Source: Rothia uropygialis
GTDB taxonomy: Bacteria; Actinomycetota; Actinomycetes; Actinomycetales; Micrococcaceae
Direction of reading: 5' to 3'
Assembly: GCF_004137765.1 (NCBI RefSeq)
Contig: NZ_NOIS01000003.1
Span: 186,001 to 250,000, forward strand
DNA length: 64,000 nt
The notes under the pieces are model-generated. The model was not told where the DNA came from, did no database searches, and saw only the letters and a list, made by a program, of their open reading frames with translations. Both the position numbers and the translations under genes were made by a program. Numbering within the stretch: position 1 is the first letter of the stretch; every line of letters starts with the position of its first letter. Positions 25,603-34,511 of the stretch are shown one piece after another.

Positions 25603-27170
25603 CCAACACCCTCAACGGAAATTCACTGATCAATGGCGAGTGGGTCCCCGGGAACGAAGGAGAAATCAAAGCTCTCAATCCGGCCACGGAAGAACACCTT
25701 GAACCGGTGTTTTCGCTGATCGGCACCGACCAACTCGATACGGCGGTTCGGGCCGCTCACGAGGCTTTCCCGAGGTACAGCGCCACGGATCCCACGGCGC
25801 GAGCCGACTTCTTGGATCGCATTGCCGCCAACCTGGAGGATCGCAGGGAAGACATCGTCGACCGCGCGAAGCAAGAGACGGGACTCACCGAAGCAAGACT
25901 CAACGGCGAGCTGGCCAGGACCTCGAATCAACTTCGGCTCTTCGCGACGGTGGTTCGCTCCGGGTCCTTCCACCGGGTTCGGATCGACCCCGCACTGCCC
26001 GAGCGAGAACCAGCTCCACGGGCGGATATCCGGCAACGCATGATCCCCCTGGGGCCTGTGGCCGTATTCGGGGCCAGCAACTTCCCGTTGGCCTTTTCAA
26101 CGGCCGGCGGAGACACCGCTTCGGCGCTGGCCGCGGGTTGCCCCGTGGTCTTCAAAGCACATAACGCGCATCCTGGCACGGCAGAGCTGGTAGCCCAAGC
26201 GGTCCACGAAGCCATCACGGAGCAGGACCTGCCAGCGGGCGCCTTTTCTCTCGTGTACGGCCCCGGCGCGAAGATCGGCCAGCAGCTCGTCGCGGATCCG
26301 CGGATCACGGCCGTCGGCTTCACGGGCTCCCGCTCGGGCGGATTGGCCATTGCCCGGACCGCCTTCGAGCGCGCTCGGCCCATCCCCGTATATGCGGAAA
26401 TGAGCTCCATCAATCCCGTGGTTGTCTTGCCCGGTGCACTGGAATCAGCCTCTGATCTGGCCGAGGGCTTCGTCGGCTCCGTCACGGGGTCTTCTGGGCA
26501 GCTCTGCACCGTACCCGGTCTGATTTTCGTTCCGGAAGGCCCGGAGGGAGACGAATTCGTCTCTCGGGCTGTCGAACTCGTGGACGCCACGGTCGGCCAG
26601 ACCATGCTGACCCCTTCGATCGCCCAATCCTGGACCGAAGGAGTCGAGCACATGTCGGCTCAGAGCGACGTCGAGATCGTGGCCCGCGGAGAGGACGGGC
26701 AGGGCTTCAACGCTCCCGGACCGGTGCTGTTCGAGACGAATACGGAAACACTCCTGGTCAACGCCGAGTTGCAGAAGGAAATCTTCGGAGCGGCCTCGTT
26801 GATCGTCCGGTACCGGGAACCGGCTCAACTTCAGGAAGCCGTGGCGAAGGTCGAAGGCCAGTTGACCGTGACGCTCCACGCGACGGAGGCGGACCACGAC
26901 GACGTCGCCGCCCTGATGCCTCGACTGGAGAATCTGGCAGGCCGCATCCTGTACGGAGGGTGGCCAACCGGAGTCGAGGTCGGACACGCCATGGTGCACG
27001 GCGGTCCTTTCCCTGCCACGAGCGATTCCCGCACGACGTCCGTGGGGACCTTGGCCATCGAACGTTTCCTCCGGCCCGTCGCTTACCAGGACTTCCCTCA
27101 GGACCTGCTTCCCACACCGGCCACGGATGCAAACCCGTGGGATGTCAGCCAATCGATCGACGGCAAGTGA
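25599..27170 (+). CDS. 2-oxoglutarate semialdehyde (2,5-dioxovalerate) dehydrogenase
   Basis: 523 residues of the aldehyde dehydrogenase superfamily that oxidise 2,5-dioxopentanoate to 2-oxoglutarate with NAD(P)+. Active-site residues: Cys303 in [11 protein letters not shown], Glu267 in [10 protein letters not shown], and Asn161 in [12 protein letters not shown]. The nucleotide-binding glycine motif is GFTGSRSGG. The long Ala-rich insertion and length match the KGSADH type that accompanies KdgD. The start overlaps kdgD by 4 bp (ATGA), supporting consecutive action. Confidence 0.92.
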   Translation: MTNTLNGNSLINGEWVPGNEGEIKALNPATEEHLEPVFSLIGTDQLDTAVRAAHEAFPRYSATDPTARADFLDRIAANLEDRREDIVDRAKQETGLTEARLNGELARTSNQLRLFATVVRSGSFHRVRIDPALPEREPAPRADIRQRMIPLGPVAVFGASNFPLAFSTAGGDTASALAAGCPVVFKAHNAHPGTAELVAQAVHEAITEQDLPAGAFSLVYGPGAKIGQQLVADPRITAVGFTGSRSGGLAIARTAFERARPIPVYAEMSSINPVVVLPGALESASDLAEGFVGSVTGSSGQLCTVPGLIFVPEGPEGDEFVSRAVELVDATVGQTMLTPSIAQSWTEGVEHMSAQSDVEIVARGEDGQGFNAPGPVLFETNTETLLVNAELQKEIFGAASLIVRYREPAQLQEAVAKVEGQLTVTLHATEADHDDVAALMPRLENLAGRILYGGWPTGVEVGHAMVHGGPFPATSDSRTTSVGTLAIERFLRPVAYQDFPQDLLPTPATDANPWDVSQSIDGK

Positions 27171-27195
27171 GCCGCCTGAAAGCGAGGAAATTGCC

Positions 27196-28527
27196 ATGAC
27201 ACCTACTTCCGCACCCGTCGTCCAGCAGGTCGAAGTCATCCCGGTCGCCGGTCACGACTCGATGCTGCTCAACCTCTCCGGAGCCCACGCCCCTTTCTTC
27301 ACCCGGAACATCGTGGTGATCACGGACAGTGAAGGCCGCACCGGCCTGGGCGAAGTTCCCGGTGGGGAGCCTATCCGGTCCACTATCGAGCAAGCGGCCG
27401 GGCTCCTGACCGGCCAGCCGATCACCCGGTACAAGAGTCTCCTCCGCCACGTTGCTGCTCGCTTCGCGGGCCAGGACGTAGCCGGACGTGGGAATCAGAC
27501 CTTCGACCAACGCGTCACGATCCACGCCGTCACCGCTCTGGAATCCGCGCTCCTGGACGTGAACGGCCAATTTCTCGGCGTTCCCGTCGCCGAGCTTCTG
27601 GGCGACGGCCAGCAGCGGGACAGCGTTCCGATGCTGGGGTATCTCTTCTATGTGGGAGACCCGGACAAGACCGATCTTCCGTATCTTCGGGAACCTGCGG
27701 CGACCGGTTGGGACCGGTTGCGGCGAGAAGAGGCCGTGACGCCGGAGTCCGTCGTCGAGCTCGCCAAAGCGGCTCAGCAGAAATACGGGTTCAAGGACTT
27801 CAAGCTCAAAGGAGGTGCCCTTCCGGGCGACCAAGAGGTCGAGACCGTCAAGGCCCTGAGCAAGGAATTCCCGGAGGCGCGAATCACCCTCGACCCCAAT
27901 GGTGGTTGGCCGCTCGAGGATGCAGTCCGCTACGGACGGGAAATGGCGGGCCACATCGCCTATGCGGAAGACCCATGCGGGGCCGAGGGCCGTTTTTCGG
28001 GCCGAGAGGTCATGGCGGAATTCCGCCGTGCAACGGGACTGCGCACCGCGACCAACATGATCGCGACCGATTGGCGAGAGATGGCACACGCGATCCGGGA
28101 AGCGTCCGTCGACATCCCGCTCGCGGACCCGCATTTCTGGACCATGTCCGGCTCCACACGCGTTGCACAGCTCTGCCACGATTTCGGACTGACGTGGGGG
28201 TCGCATTCCAACAACCACTTCGACATTTCGCTGGCAATGTTCACTCAGGTCGGAGCTGCCGCACCGGGCGAAATCACGGCTTTGGACACGCACTGGATCT
28301 GGCAGGACGGTCAGCACGTGACCACCCGCCCGTTCACGATTTCCGAAGGACAAATCCGCGTTCCGGATACCCCGGGGCTGGGGGTGGAGATCGACCGCGA
28401 GCGGCTCGAAGCGGCTCACCAGTTGTACCTCGAGCACGGATTGGGAACGCGCGACGACGCTGCCTCGATGCAGTATCTCGTCCCCGGTTGGACCTTCGAT
28501 GCCAAGCGTCCGGCCCTCGACCGATAG
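27196..28527 (+). CDS. gudD: Glucarate dehydratase, canonical GudD type (paralog 2)
   Basis: 443 residues closely following classical Gud[21 protein letters not shown] at the N-terminus, the K-x-K base in [12 protein letters not shown], metal ligands [22 protein letters not shown] and [10 protein letters not shown], then [11 protein letters not shown] and [15 protein letters not shown] with the catalytic His. It makes 5-dehydro-4-deoxyglucarate from D-glucarate (and L-idarate in the family). ATG 27196 is chosen over upstream in-frame starts that lie inside the previous gene; GCGAGGAAA is a fair ribosome-binding site. It sits between the semialdehyde dehydrogenase and the talarate/galactarate dehydratase. 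Confidence 0.93.
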   Translation: MTPTSAPVVQQVEVIPVAGHDSMLLNLSGAHAPFFTRNIVVITDSEGRTGLGEVPGGEPIRSTIEQAAGLLTGQPITRYKSLLRHVAARFAGQDVAGRGNQTFDQRVTIHAVTALESALLDVNGQFLGVPVAELLGDGQQRDSVPMLGYLFYVGDPDKTDLPYLREPAATGWDRLRREEAVTPESVVELAKAAQQKYGFKDFKLKGGALPGDQEVETVKALSKEFPEARITLDPNGGWPLEDAVRYGREMAGHIAYAEDPCGAEGRFSGREVMAEFRRATGLRTATNMIATDWREMAHAIREASVDIPLADPHFWTMSGSTRVAQLCHDFGLTWGSHSNNHFDISLAMFTQVGAAAPGEITALDTHWIWQDGQHVTTRPFTISEGQIRVPDTPGLGVEIDRERLEAAHQLYLEHGLGTRDDAASMQYLVPGWTFDAKRPALDR

Positions 28528-28536
28528 GAACTCACC

Positions 28537-29670
28537 ATGAACTCTTCTCAGGATTCGATCCGGCACGTAGCACTCTCCAGCGTCAGGTTGCCGCTGGAGG
28601 TGCCGATTTCCGACGCCAAAGTCTTCACGGGCAGGCAAAAACCCATGACAGAGGTGATCTTCCTTTTCGCTGAGATCACCTCGGTACAAGGGCTCCAAGG
28701 GCTCGGCTTCAGCTACTCGAAGCGAGCCGGCGGGCCGGCGCAGTACGCTCATGCGAAAGAGGTCGCTGAAGGGCTTCTGGGCGAGGACCCGAGCGACATC
28801 GCCAGGATCTACACCAAGTTGCTTTGGGCGGGGGCATCCGTGGGACGCTCCGGGGTCGCGACCCAGGCCCTGGCCGCGGTCGATATTGCCCTCCACGATC
28901 TCAAAGCGAAGAGGGCAGGGCTGCCTCTGGCGAAACTGCTGGGCTCCCACCGGGATGCGGTGCGGACCTACAACACCTCCGGAGGGTTCTTGAACGCCTC
29001 GATCGGCGAGGTCAAGGACCGTGCCACTCGTTCCCTCGAAGAGGGGATTGGCGGCATCAAGATCAAGGTCGGCCTTCCGGATTCTGCGGAAGACCTGCGC
29101 CGGGTTGCCGCTGTGAGAGAGCACATCGGTCCCGATGTACCGCTGATGGTCGACGCCAACCAGCAATGGGACAGACGGACGGCCCTGCGCATGGGGCGCC
29201 GCCTCGAAGAATTCGACCTCACGTGGGTCGAGGAGCCCTTGGACGCCTACGACGTCGAAGGACACGCGGAACTGGCTCGATCACTGGATACCCCCATTGC
29301 CACTGGCGAAATGTTGGCTTCCGTGGCGGAGCACGAGCGCCTCATCGACAACCGCGCGTGCGACATCATCCAACCGGACTGTCCCAGGGTCGGAGGTGTG
29401 ACGCAATTCCAGAGGCTGCTGACTCTGGCGGACCAGAGAGGCCTGGATTTGGCCCCGCATTTTGCGATGGAGATTCATCTTCATCTGGCCGCGACCTATC
29501 CTCGCGAGCCATGGGTCGAACATTTCGATTGGCTCGATCCCCTGTTCAACGAACGACTGGAAACCAGGGACGGAAGGATGATAGTTCCTGATCGTCCCGG
29601 GTTGGGAGTCACTTTCAGCGATCAAGCCCGGGCGTGGACCACGGATTCCGTCGAATTCGGCGTCAAGTAG
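28537..29670 (+). CDS. L-talarate / galactarate dehydratase (enolase superfamily)
   Basis: 377 residues that strongly resemble the characterised Salmonella talarate/galactarate dehydratase: PISDAKVFTGRQKPMTEV, LGFSYSKRAGGPAQYAHAKE, LLWAGASVGRSGVA and DIALHDLKAKRAGLPLAKLL are all hallmark segments. Catalytic elements are the K-x-K in GGIKIKVGLP, metal ligands in MVDANQQWD, WVEEPLDAYD and TGEM, and the His base in LAPHFAMEIHLHL. It dehydrates m-galactarate and L-talarate to 5-dehydro-4-deoxyglucarate, feeding the same KdgD. It starts 9 bp after gudD and is the last gene before a strong terminator. Confidence 0.9.
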   Translation: MNSSQDSIRHVALSSVRLPLEVPISDAKVFTGRQKPMTEVIFLFAEITSVQGLQGLGFSYSKRAGGPAQYAHAKEVAEGLLGEDPSDIARIYTKLLWAGASVGRSGVATQALAAVDIALHDLKAKRAGLPLAKLLGSHRDAVRTYNTSGGFLNASIGEVKDRATRSLEEGIGGIKIKVGLPDSAEDLRRVAAVREHIGPDVPLMVDANQQWDRRTALRMGRRLEEFDLTWVEEPLDAYDVEGHAELARSLDTPIATGEMLASVAEHERLIDNRACDIIQPDCPRVGGVTQFQRLLTLADQRGLDLAPHFAMEIHLHLAATYPREPWVEHFDWLDPLFNERLETRDGRMIVPDRPGLGVTFSDQARAWTTDSVEFGVK

Positions 29671-29690
29671 CCGCCCCTTTTAACCATTCC

Positions 29691-29726
29691 GCAACGGCCG
29701 CCGTAGCCCGCCACGGCGGCCGTTGC
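29691..29726 (+). terminator. Terminator of the aldarate catabolic operon
   Basis: Perfect 14-bp GC-rich arms GCAACGGCCGCCGT (29691-29704) and ACGGCGGCCGTTGC (29713-29726) with an 8-base loop, 20 bp after the talarate dehydratase stop. Only a short CTTG follows, but the stem is very stable. Confidence 0.7.
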
Positions 29727-29961
29727 CTTGCGCGGCGAGCGTGTCACAGAAGGACCAAAACCATCCGTCTCTGGCGCGCGCACCCGCGGGAATGGCACTG
29801 TGAAAAACCAAGAAATCGCCGCATGTGACCTTTCGCCCGTGGCCCTACGGACCTCGTGCGCTGAGCCGGCCCCAACACCGATGCGATCGTGAGGACCAGC
29901 CCTGAAGAACCTCAATAGCACCGTCCTGACCCAACTGACCAAAGTCTCCCGGTACCCACAC

Positions 29962-30711
29962 TTGATCTCGGGACCGCGCCGTCGCCCCAAATTCGACCGA
30001 CATCTGGCGTATCTGCTGGTGCTCCAGGCCGGCGCATTGAATGCCATCGGGTTCATGGCCCTGGGCCTTTACACCTCCCACATGAGCGGGATGGTTGCCG
30101 ATATTGCCAATCACGTCATGCGCGCCGAAGTCGGCCTCCTGCTCACGGGCCTGCTGGCCGTCGGCTCCTTCACGGCCGGGACCATGGCGTGCACCATTAT
30201 CTTCACGTGGGCCAGAAGAAGGCGGCTGGCCAGTAGGTATGCCAATGTACTCGTCTTCGAGGCAACGCTCATCCTGATCGTGGGGATTCTGGCCAGCGAT
30301 CTGGACCACCTCAGCCAAGAGCTCACCATCGTGCCGCCGTTGTGCTTCGCCATGGGTCTGCAAAACGCTCTCATCACCAAAATCCGCGACTTCCCCGTTC
30401 GCACCACCCACGTGACGGGGATGATCACCGATCTGGGCGTCGAGGTCGGCACATGGGTCTATGGGCGTTTTCCGCGCAGCGGTGGTCCCCCGGTCCGGAT
30501 GGACCGGGAGAAGGCCACGGTTCTGGCCCTTTTGGTCATGTTGTTCATGGCCGGCGGCGGCATCGGAATCGCGGGCTTCTGGCTCTTCGACTTCCGGGCC
30601 CTGATCATCGGTGCCCTACTCATTCTGCTGCTGTCCCTGCCCCCGAGCATCCGCGACCTTTCCCGGGTCGGGCCGAGGTCCCGCCGTCGGGCACAAGACC
30701 AAACGGTCTGA
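29962..30711 (+). CDS. YoaK/DUF1275 family membrane protein
   Basis: 249 residues with about six hydrophobic segments and the DUF1275 opening LAYLLVLQAGALNAIGFMALGLYTSHMSGM (quoted here only for its position, about residues 15-44), plus LCFAMGLQNALITKIRD and a Thr-rich VRTTHVTGMITDLG. The function of the family is unknown; it is an inner-membrane protein. The TTG at 29962 has no ribosome-binding site. A rare CTG start at 29902 is preceded by GTGAGGA at good spacing and would add 20 residues, so the true start is open. Confidence 0.75.
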   Translation: MISGPRRRPKFDRHLAYLLVLQAGALNAIGFMALGLYTSHMSGMVADIANHVMRAEVGLLLTGLLAVGSFTAGTMACTIIFTWARRRRLASRYANVLVFEATLILIVGILASDLDHLSQELTIVPPLCFAMGLQNALITKIRDFPVRTTHVTGMITDLGVEVGTWVYGRFPRSGGPPVRMDREKATVLALLVMLFMAGGGIGIAGFWLFDFRALIIGALLILLLSLPPSIRDLSRVGPRSRRRAQDQTV

Positions 30712-30823
30712 CGCCCAACCCAGCACACTGACAATCCGACGCCCAGGTCCTCGTCATGACGGGTGACCCGACGATGAACGCACGCCTCTTTTCCCGGCAG
30801 CACCACGCCCCCAAACCACACGA

Positions 30824-31894
30824 TTACGGGACCCTGTGTGTCCATTCCTCGGTTTCGAACTTCTCCTCGACGAGCCGACGACCGGCATCGAGATCTTCCG
30901 AAGACAGCGTGGCCCACTGGGCGCCTGTGCGCGCCTGGAAAGTCCGCCCCATGGTCTGGATGATTCCTTCGCGGCTCTCGCCGGTCTGGCGACGCAACGG
31001 GTCCACACGTTTCTTGGCGCTGCGAATGCCTTTGTCGGAAATCTTCGCTTTGCCGATTCGGAGCACTTCGGTCATCTTGTCGGCATCGATGTCATAGGAC
31101 ATGGTCACGTGGTGCAGGATAGCACCGCTCACCCGCTTCTGGGCTGCGCCGCCGATCTTTCCGCCCGAGGACGTGATGTCGTTGATGGGCTTGTACCAAG
31201 CATTGACGCCCAGTTCCCCGAGGGCCTGAAGGACCCACTGATCGAGAAAAACGTAGGATTGCTCGTAGCTCAGCCCGGCCACCAGGGAAGCCGGCGCATA
31301 GAGCGAGTAGGTCACACAGTTGCCGCCCTCCATGAACATGGCGCCGCCGCCGGATATGCGACGCACGACGTCGATCCCGTGCTTCTCGACGCCTTCCGGA
31401 TGCAACTCATTCATATACGACTGGAAGGACCCGATGACCGTTGCCCTGTCCTCCCAATCCCAGAAACGCAGGGTCGGACCCCTTCTCCCCGAGGCCACTT
31501 CGTCGAGCAAATACTGGTCCAGCGCGACGTTCAGGCTGGTCGGGAGGGGCCCGGGCCGCAGCATGCTCCACTCGAAGTCGCCGAAGTCCTTCGCTCCGGT
31601 AATCGCGCGCCGGACCACCAGGGCTACGTCGCCGGTGGAGAATCCGTGAAGATCCAGGTCCTCACCGAATGGAGCGAGCGCGGCGTCGAGACGGGCCGTG
31701 AGCGTGGCACCGTCGTCGGAAGCCGATGAACCGACCAGTGCGGGTGCGAGCTCGAAGAACGCCTCCTCGGGTTCCAAGAAGAAGTCCCCGGAAATCGTGG
31801 CGTCAGTAATACGCTCGCCGTCGGTGGTCACATCGGCGACGACGAGTTTGCCGCCGGCAACTTTGTGTTCTGCATGAAAAGTCTGGTCAGCCAT
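30824..31894 (-). CDS. Lipoate--protein ligase family protein
   Basis: 356 residues attaching lipoate to lipoyl domains of 2-oxoacid dehydrogenases or the glycine cleavage system. The cofactor transferase core (about 115-300) shows RFWDWEDRATVIGSFQS, VVRRISGGGAMFMEGGNCVT (the RRxSGGGA loop) and the catalytic lysine region ITSSGGKIGGAAQKR. An extra N-terminal domain of about 110 residues (FHAEHKVAGGKLVVADVTTD) resembles the accessory domain that in other bacteria is sometimes separate. It is monocistronic and divergent from a GNAT gene. Confidence 0.88.
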   Translation of the reverse strand: MADQTFHAEHKVAGGKLVVADVTTDGERITDATISGDFFLEPEEAFFELAPALVGSSASDDGATLTARLDAALAPFGEDLDLHGFSTGDVALVVRRAITGAKDFGDFEWSMLRPGPLPTSLNVALDQYLLDEVASGRRGPTLRFWDWEDRATVIGSFQSYMNELHPEGVEKHGIDVVRRISGGGAMFMEGGNCVTYSLYAPASLVAGLSYEQSYVFLDQWVLQALGELGVNAWYKPINDITSSGGKIGGAAQKRVSGAILHHVTMSYDIDADKMTEVLRIGKAKISDKGIRSAKKRVDPLRRQTGESREGIIQTMGRTFQARTGAQWATLSSEDLDAGRRLVEEKFETEEWTHRVP

Positions 31895-31994
31895 GAACTC
31901 AGCCTACGCACGCCGCATCCGCACCGCCACAGGTGCGAAGGGCCGTAATATGCATCACAGGAATCGAAGTCCGATCGATATTGCGAGGCAACCT

Positions 31995-32564
31995 GTGAGC
32001 ACAACAAGAGCACCGGCCAACGGAGATCTTCCGGAAGATCGGACGGAACGACTGGACCTTCATATCCCACGGACGTCGGACCTTTCCGACTTGCACCGCC
32101 TGTATTCGGATCCCCGGGTCTGGAGCCACCTGCCGAGCGGTCGCTTCGCAGACATCGAAACCACGGAAGAAGTCCTCTCCGGATGGATTGCCGCATGGGA
32201 ATCAGGTCTGGGAACGTGGGTGGCCCGCGAAAATGGCATAACGGTCGGCCACGGCGGCTGCGCTCTGCGCCAGAATACTTTTTGGAATCTCGGATACCGT
32301 TTCGCCCCGGAAGCCCAAGGACGGGGATTCGCGACGGAGCTTTCCCACAGAGCCGTAGAAAGGTCACGCAAGTTACGCCCTGATCTGCCGATCGTGGCAT
32401 ATCTGCTCGAGCACAACGAGGCCTCAGCGGCCGTCGCCCGAAAGGTTGGGTTGACCCTTCAACACCGTGGGCCTGACGCAGGGAATCCGGACCCGACGGC
32501 GATTCGGCTGGTTTTCGCAGATCGCACTCTAGACTCGTCAGAGCTGGCCGCCACGATGAGGTGA
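31995..32564 (+). CDS. GNAT acetyltransferase, RimJ/RimL type
   Basis: 189 residues with ERLDLHIPRTSDLSDLHRLY at the start and the acetyl-CoA loop NLGYRFAPEAQGRGFATELS (about 103-122), then VAYLLEHNEASAAVARKVGL. These are the marks of ribosomal-protein-alanine-type acetyltransferases, many of which have other targets. GTG 31995 is chosen for the GCGAGG sequence 8 bases upstream; the frame is open back to 31893, which would overlap the lipoate ligase promoter. Confidence 0.82.
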   Translation: MSTTRAPANGDLPEDRTERLDLHIPRTSDLSDLHRLYSDPRVWSHLPSGRFADIETTEEVLSGWIAAWESGLGTWVARENGITVGHGGCALRQNTFWNLGYRFAPEAQGRGFATELSHRAVERSRKLRPDLPIVAYLLEHNEASAAVARKVGLTLQHRGPDAGNPDPTAIRLVFADRTLDSSELAATMR

Positions 32565-32622
32565 TCCACCAGGTTTCGCGATCGCTTGCCAAGACGCTGA
32601 ACTCATAGCCTCTTGCCCCATG

Positions 32623-32628
32623 TATAAA
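32623..32628 (+). promoter_or_regulatory. -10 element and probable leaderless start of the ASCH gene
   Basis: TATAAA lies 7 bases before ATG 32636 and there is no ribosome-binding sequence between them, which suggests that transcription begins at or next to the start codon. The -35 region is not convincing. Confidence 0.4.
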
Positions 32629-32635
32629 TGTTCGT

Positions 32636-33073
32636 ATGCGTACCGACCTGCCCCCCGTAGAATTCGCGTTCCCAGGGCCTTTGCGAGATCGACTCATTGC
32701 CGCCATTAGGACCGGCGCAAAATGCACGACCAGCTCACTCCTTCGCGAATACGAGGTGGGAGGCGATCCGCTGCCGGTTGTTGGGGAACAGGGGGTCGTC
32801 ATCGATTCCGAGGGGCACGAGCTGTTCGTCATTGAAACGACCGAGGTTAAAATCGTCCCTTTCGGGGACGTCCCGCTGGAACACGCCATCGGCGAGGGCG
32901 AGGGATACCGAACGGTTACCCAATGGCGTGAAGGCCATGCGGCGTACTGGAATTCGGAGGAGATGTCCTCTGTGTTGGGGAAAGATTTCATCCTCGATGA
33001 TTCGACCCCTGTGGTGATGGAACGATTCCGCGTCCTCGGGCCATGCGAGGCCCAGAGATCTACTGATACGTGA
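32636..33073 (+). CDS. ASCH domain protein
   Basis: 145 residues in the YqfB/ASCH fold: FAFPGPLRDRLIAAIRTGAK (helix with the conserved G-x-K), TTSSLL, GVVIDSEGHELFVIETTEVK (the strand with the E-T-T-x-V-x-x-x-P-F motif) and AIGEGEGYRTVTQWREGHAA. ASCH domains are RNA-binding or act as N4-acetylcytidine amidohydrolases; which applies here is unknown. It is convergent with, and overlaps by 14 bp, the following lipoprotein gene. Confidence 0.82.
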   Translation: MRTDLPPVEFAFPGPLRDRLIAAIRTGAKCTTSSLLREYEVGGDPLPVVGEQGVVIDSEGHELFVIETTEVKIVPFGDVPLEHAIGEGEGYRTVTQWREGHAAYWNSEEMSSVLGKDFILDDSTPVVMERFRVLGPCEAQRSTDT

Positions 33074-34028
33074 CGATCCACGGCTTGGGGTCCATCTGGT
33101 AGGTCTGTTCCGGCGTGAACATCGGCGTGTCCTCATCGTAGAAGTTCTTCCAGGACATGTAGATGTTTTGCGGCAGGCCTTCCTGCAACGCTGACCACGT
33201 TTGCTCCTTCAGACCGGGTGTCCCGTGCCCATCCGCGTGCAGGGTGATGCCGAGCTCAGGATGGGAAGTATTGAGGCTCTCCCGCTGAGTGATCATGGAG
33301 CCCGCGAACTGATGAATGACCACAGCCTTCTGCGGCAGGTCTTCCCGACGGGTCAAATCGGCAATGTAATCCAACGATTCGTTGATCTCCGAAGCGTCTA
33401 CGGAGCCGATTTGCTCTAATGGCTTCTGACCTGGCTTGAGCCGCCACTCTGGGTCGAGGCCGACGCCGACGTTCGGATCCTTCAGCAGCTCCTCGTATTC
33501 CTTGATTTGGCTCGTGAAGTCTTGTTGTCCGGGCTGAAAATCGAGAATCACGTAGACCCCATTTTTCTTGGCCTCATCCAGCAACGGTTTGAGGTCATTG
33601 GGAGAAAGCTCGTTGGAGTAGTCCCCGTCATCACCGGGCACGGCGTCCGCAACCGAGGCGATGACCTCGAAAGCCGGAATGACCGGTTCATCACTGTACG
33701 GTTGATACTTCTCAGCAAGGTCCTTGACCCGCGCCACGGAGGCGGCAGGATCCTGCTCGCCGAGAGCCCCCAGCGCCGGATTTCCGGGAGTTCCGTACAG
33801 TGCGACCATGCGACGATCAGGAAATACGGTCCGTCCGCCACCGATGAGTTCGGACGACTTGCCCTTTCCTTCTCCCGCCGGCGATTCCGAAGAACCTTCC
33901 GAGACGCCGGAAGAAGAGGATTCGGCGTCGCCCCCGGAATCGGAGGAACACCCTCCCAGGAGGATAGAAGACGTGACGAGAAGCGCCGCAGAGACGAAGG
34001 CAGGCAAAGTTATTCCATTTTTGGACAT
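33060..34028 (-). CDS. Secreted lipoprotein with a putative TIM-barrel domain
   Basis: 322 residues. The signal peptide ends in a lipobox (SSILLGGC, Cys about residue 27), followed by a Ser/Gly/Glu linker (about 28-62) and a 260-residue domain. The domain alternates strands and helices like a TIM barrel: MVALYGTPGNP, PVIPAFEVIASVAD, GVYVILDFQPGQQ, VGVGLDPEWRL, KAVVIHQFAGSM, ELGITLHADGHG and IYMSWKNFYDED. Acidic residues end several strands, as in glycosidase-like folds, but I recognise no named family. ATG 34028 follows TGGAGAACC. The open frame continues 31 codons upstream but lacks the signal there. Confidence 0.75.
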   Translation of the reverse strand: MSKNGITLPAFVSAALLVTSSILLGGCSSDSGGDAESSSSGVSEGSSESPAGEGKGKSSELIGGGRTVFPDRRMVALYGTPGNPALGALGEQDPAASVARVKDLAEKYQPYSDEPVIPAFEVIASVADAVPGDDGDYSNELSPNDLKPLLDEAKKNGVYVILDFQPGQQDFTSQIKEYEELLKDPNVGVGLDPEWRLKPGQKPLEQIGSVDASEINESLDYIADLTRREDLPQKAVVIHQFAGSMITQRESLNTSHPELGITLHADGHGTPGLKEQTWSALQEGLPQNIYMSWKNFYDEDTPMFTPEQTYQMDPKPWIVTYQ

Positions 34029-34511
34029 GACGTGGTTCTCCAGGTGGAGTGCAAAGTGGTTCTGAGCCCAAGCTACCGACGAAAACTGAGATGACAAAAC
34101 GGGCATCCGGACCGAAATCACCCAGGACCACCACCCTCTCGGTCGAATCTGACGAGGGAAAACATTATCGATGAATGAATTCGTTCGCGTGAGTGTGACC
34201 TAAGAGAAACTCTCGAGGAACCGCCGGTTAACTATGTTAAAACTTAGATAAGCGCCCCATATATACCGTCAGGCGGGCGATATTTCAACCTATTAAATCC
34301 AAGATCCGAACCCCTGCAATGAACACACTTCCACGGTTGTCGCACAATAGAGCCACCGTGTCGTTGACTAATTCGACCTATTACAAATTGATAATTACGA
34401 GCGATTCTCCGGAATCAACAAACCTCCGGTAAAACGTTGACTCATGACACATTTCATTCGTACCGTCGAAAATGCCCGAAACACCCCAAACAGACGGTAA
34501 GGAATTCAAAG
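34029..34511. other. AT-rich intergenic region before the C39-like gene
   Basis: About 480 bases, visibly AT-richer than the surroundings, with TATATA, TTAAAA, TTGACT (34363) and GATAAT-like elements and a near-palindrome GAATGAATTCGTTC near 34175. No gene is supported. It probably carries the promoter(s) of the secreted C39-like protein and of the lipoprotein. Confidence 0.55.

Noticed and set aside
27145-29265. A 706-residue open frame on the minus strand across gudD and the talarate dehydratase
   Set aside because: It is the antisense shadow of two unmistakable enolase-superfamily genes; long antisense frames are expected in GC-rich coding DNA and this one has no ribosome-binding site or known domain.
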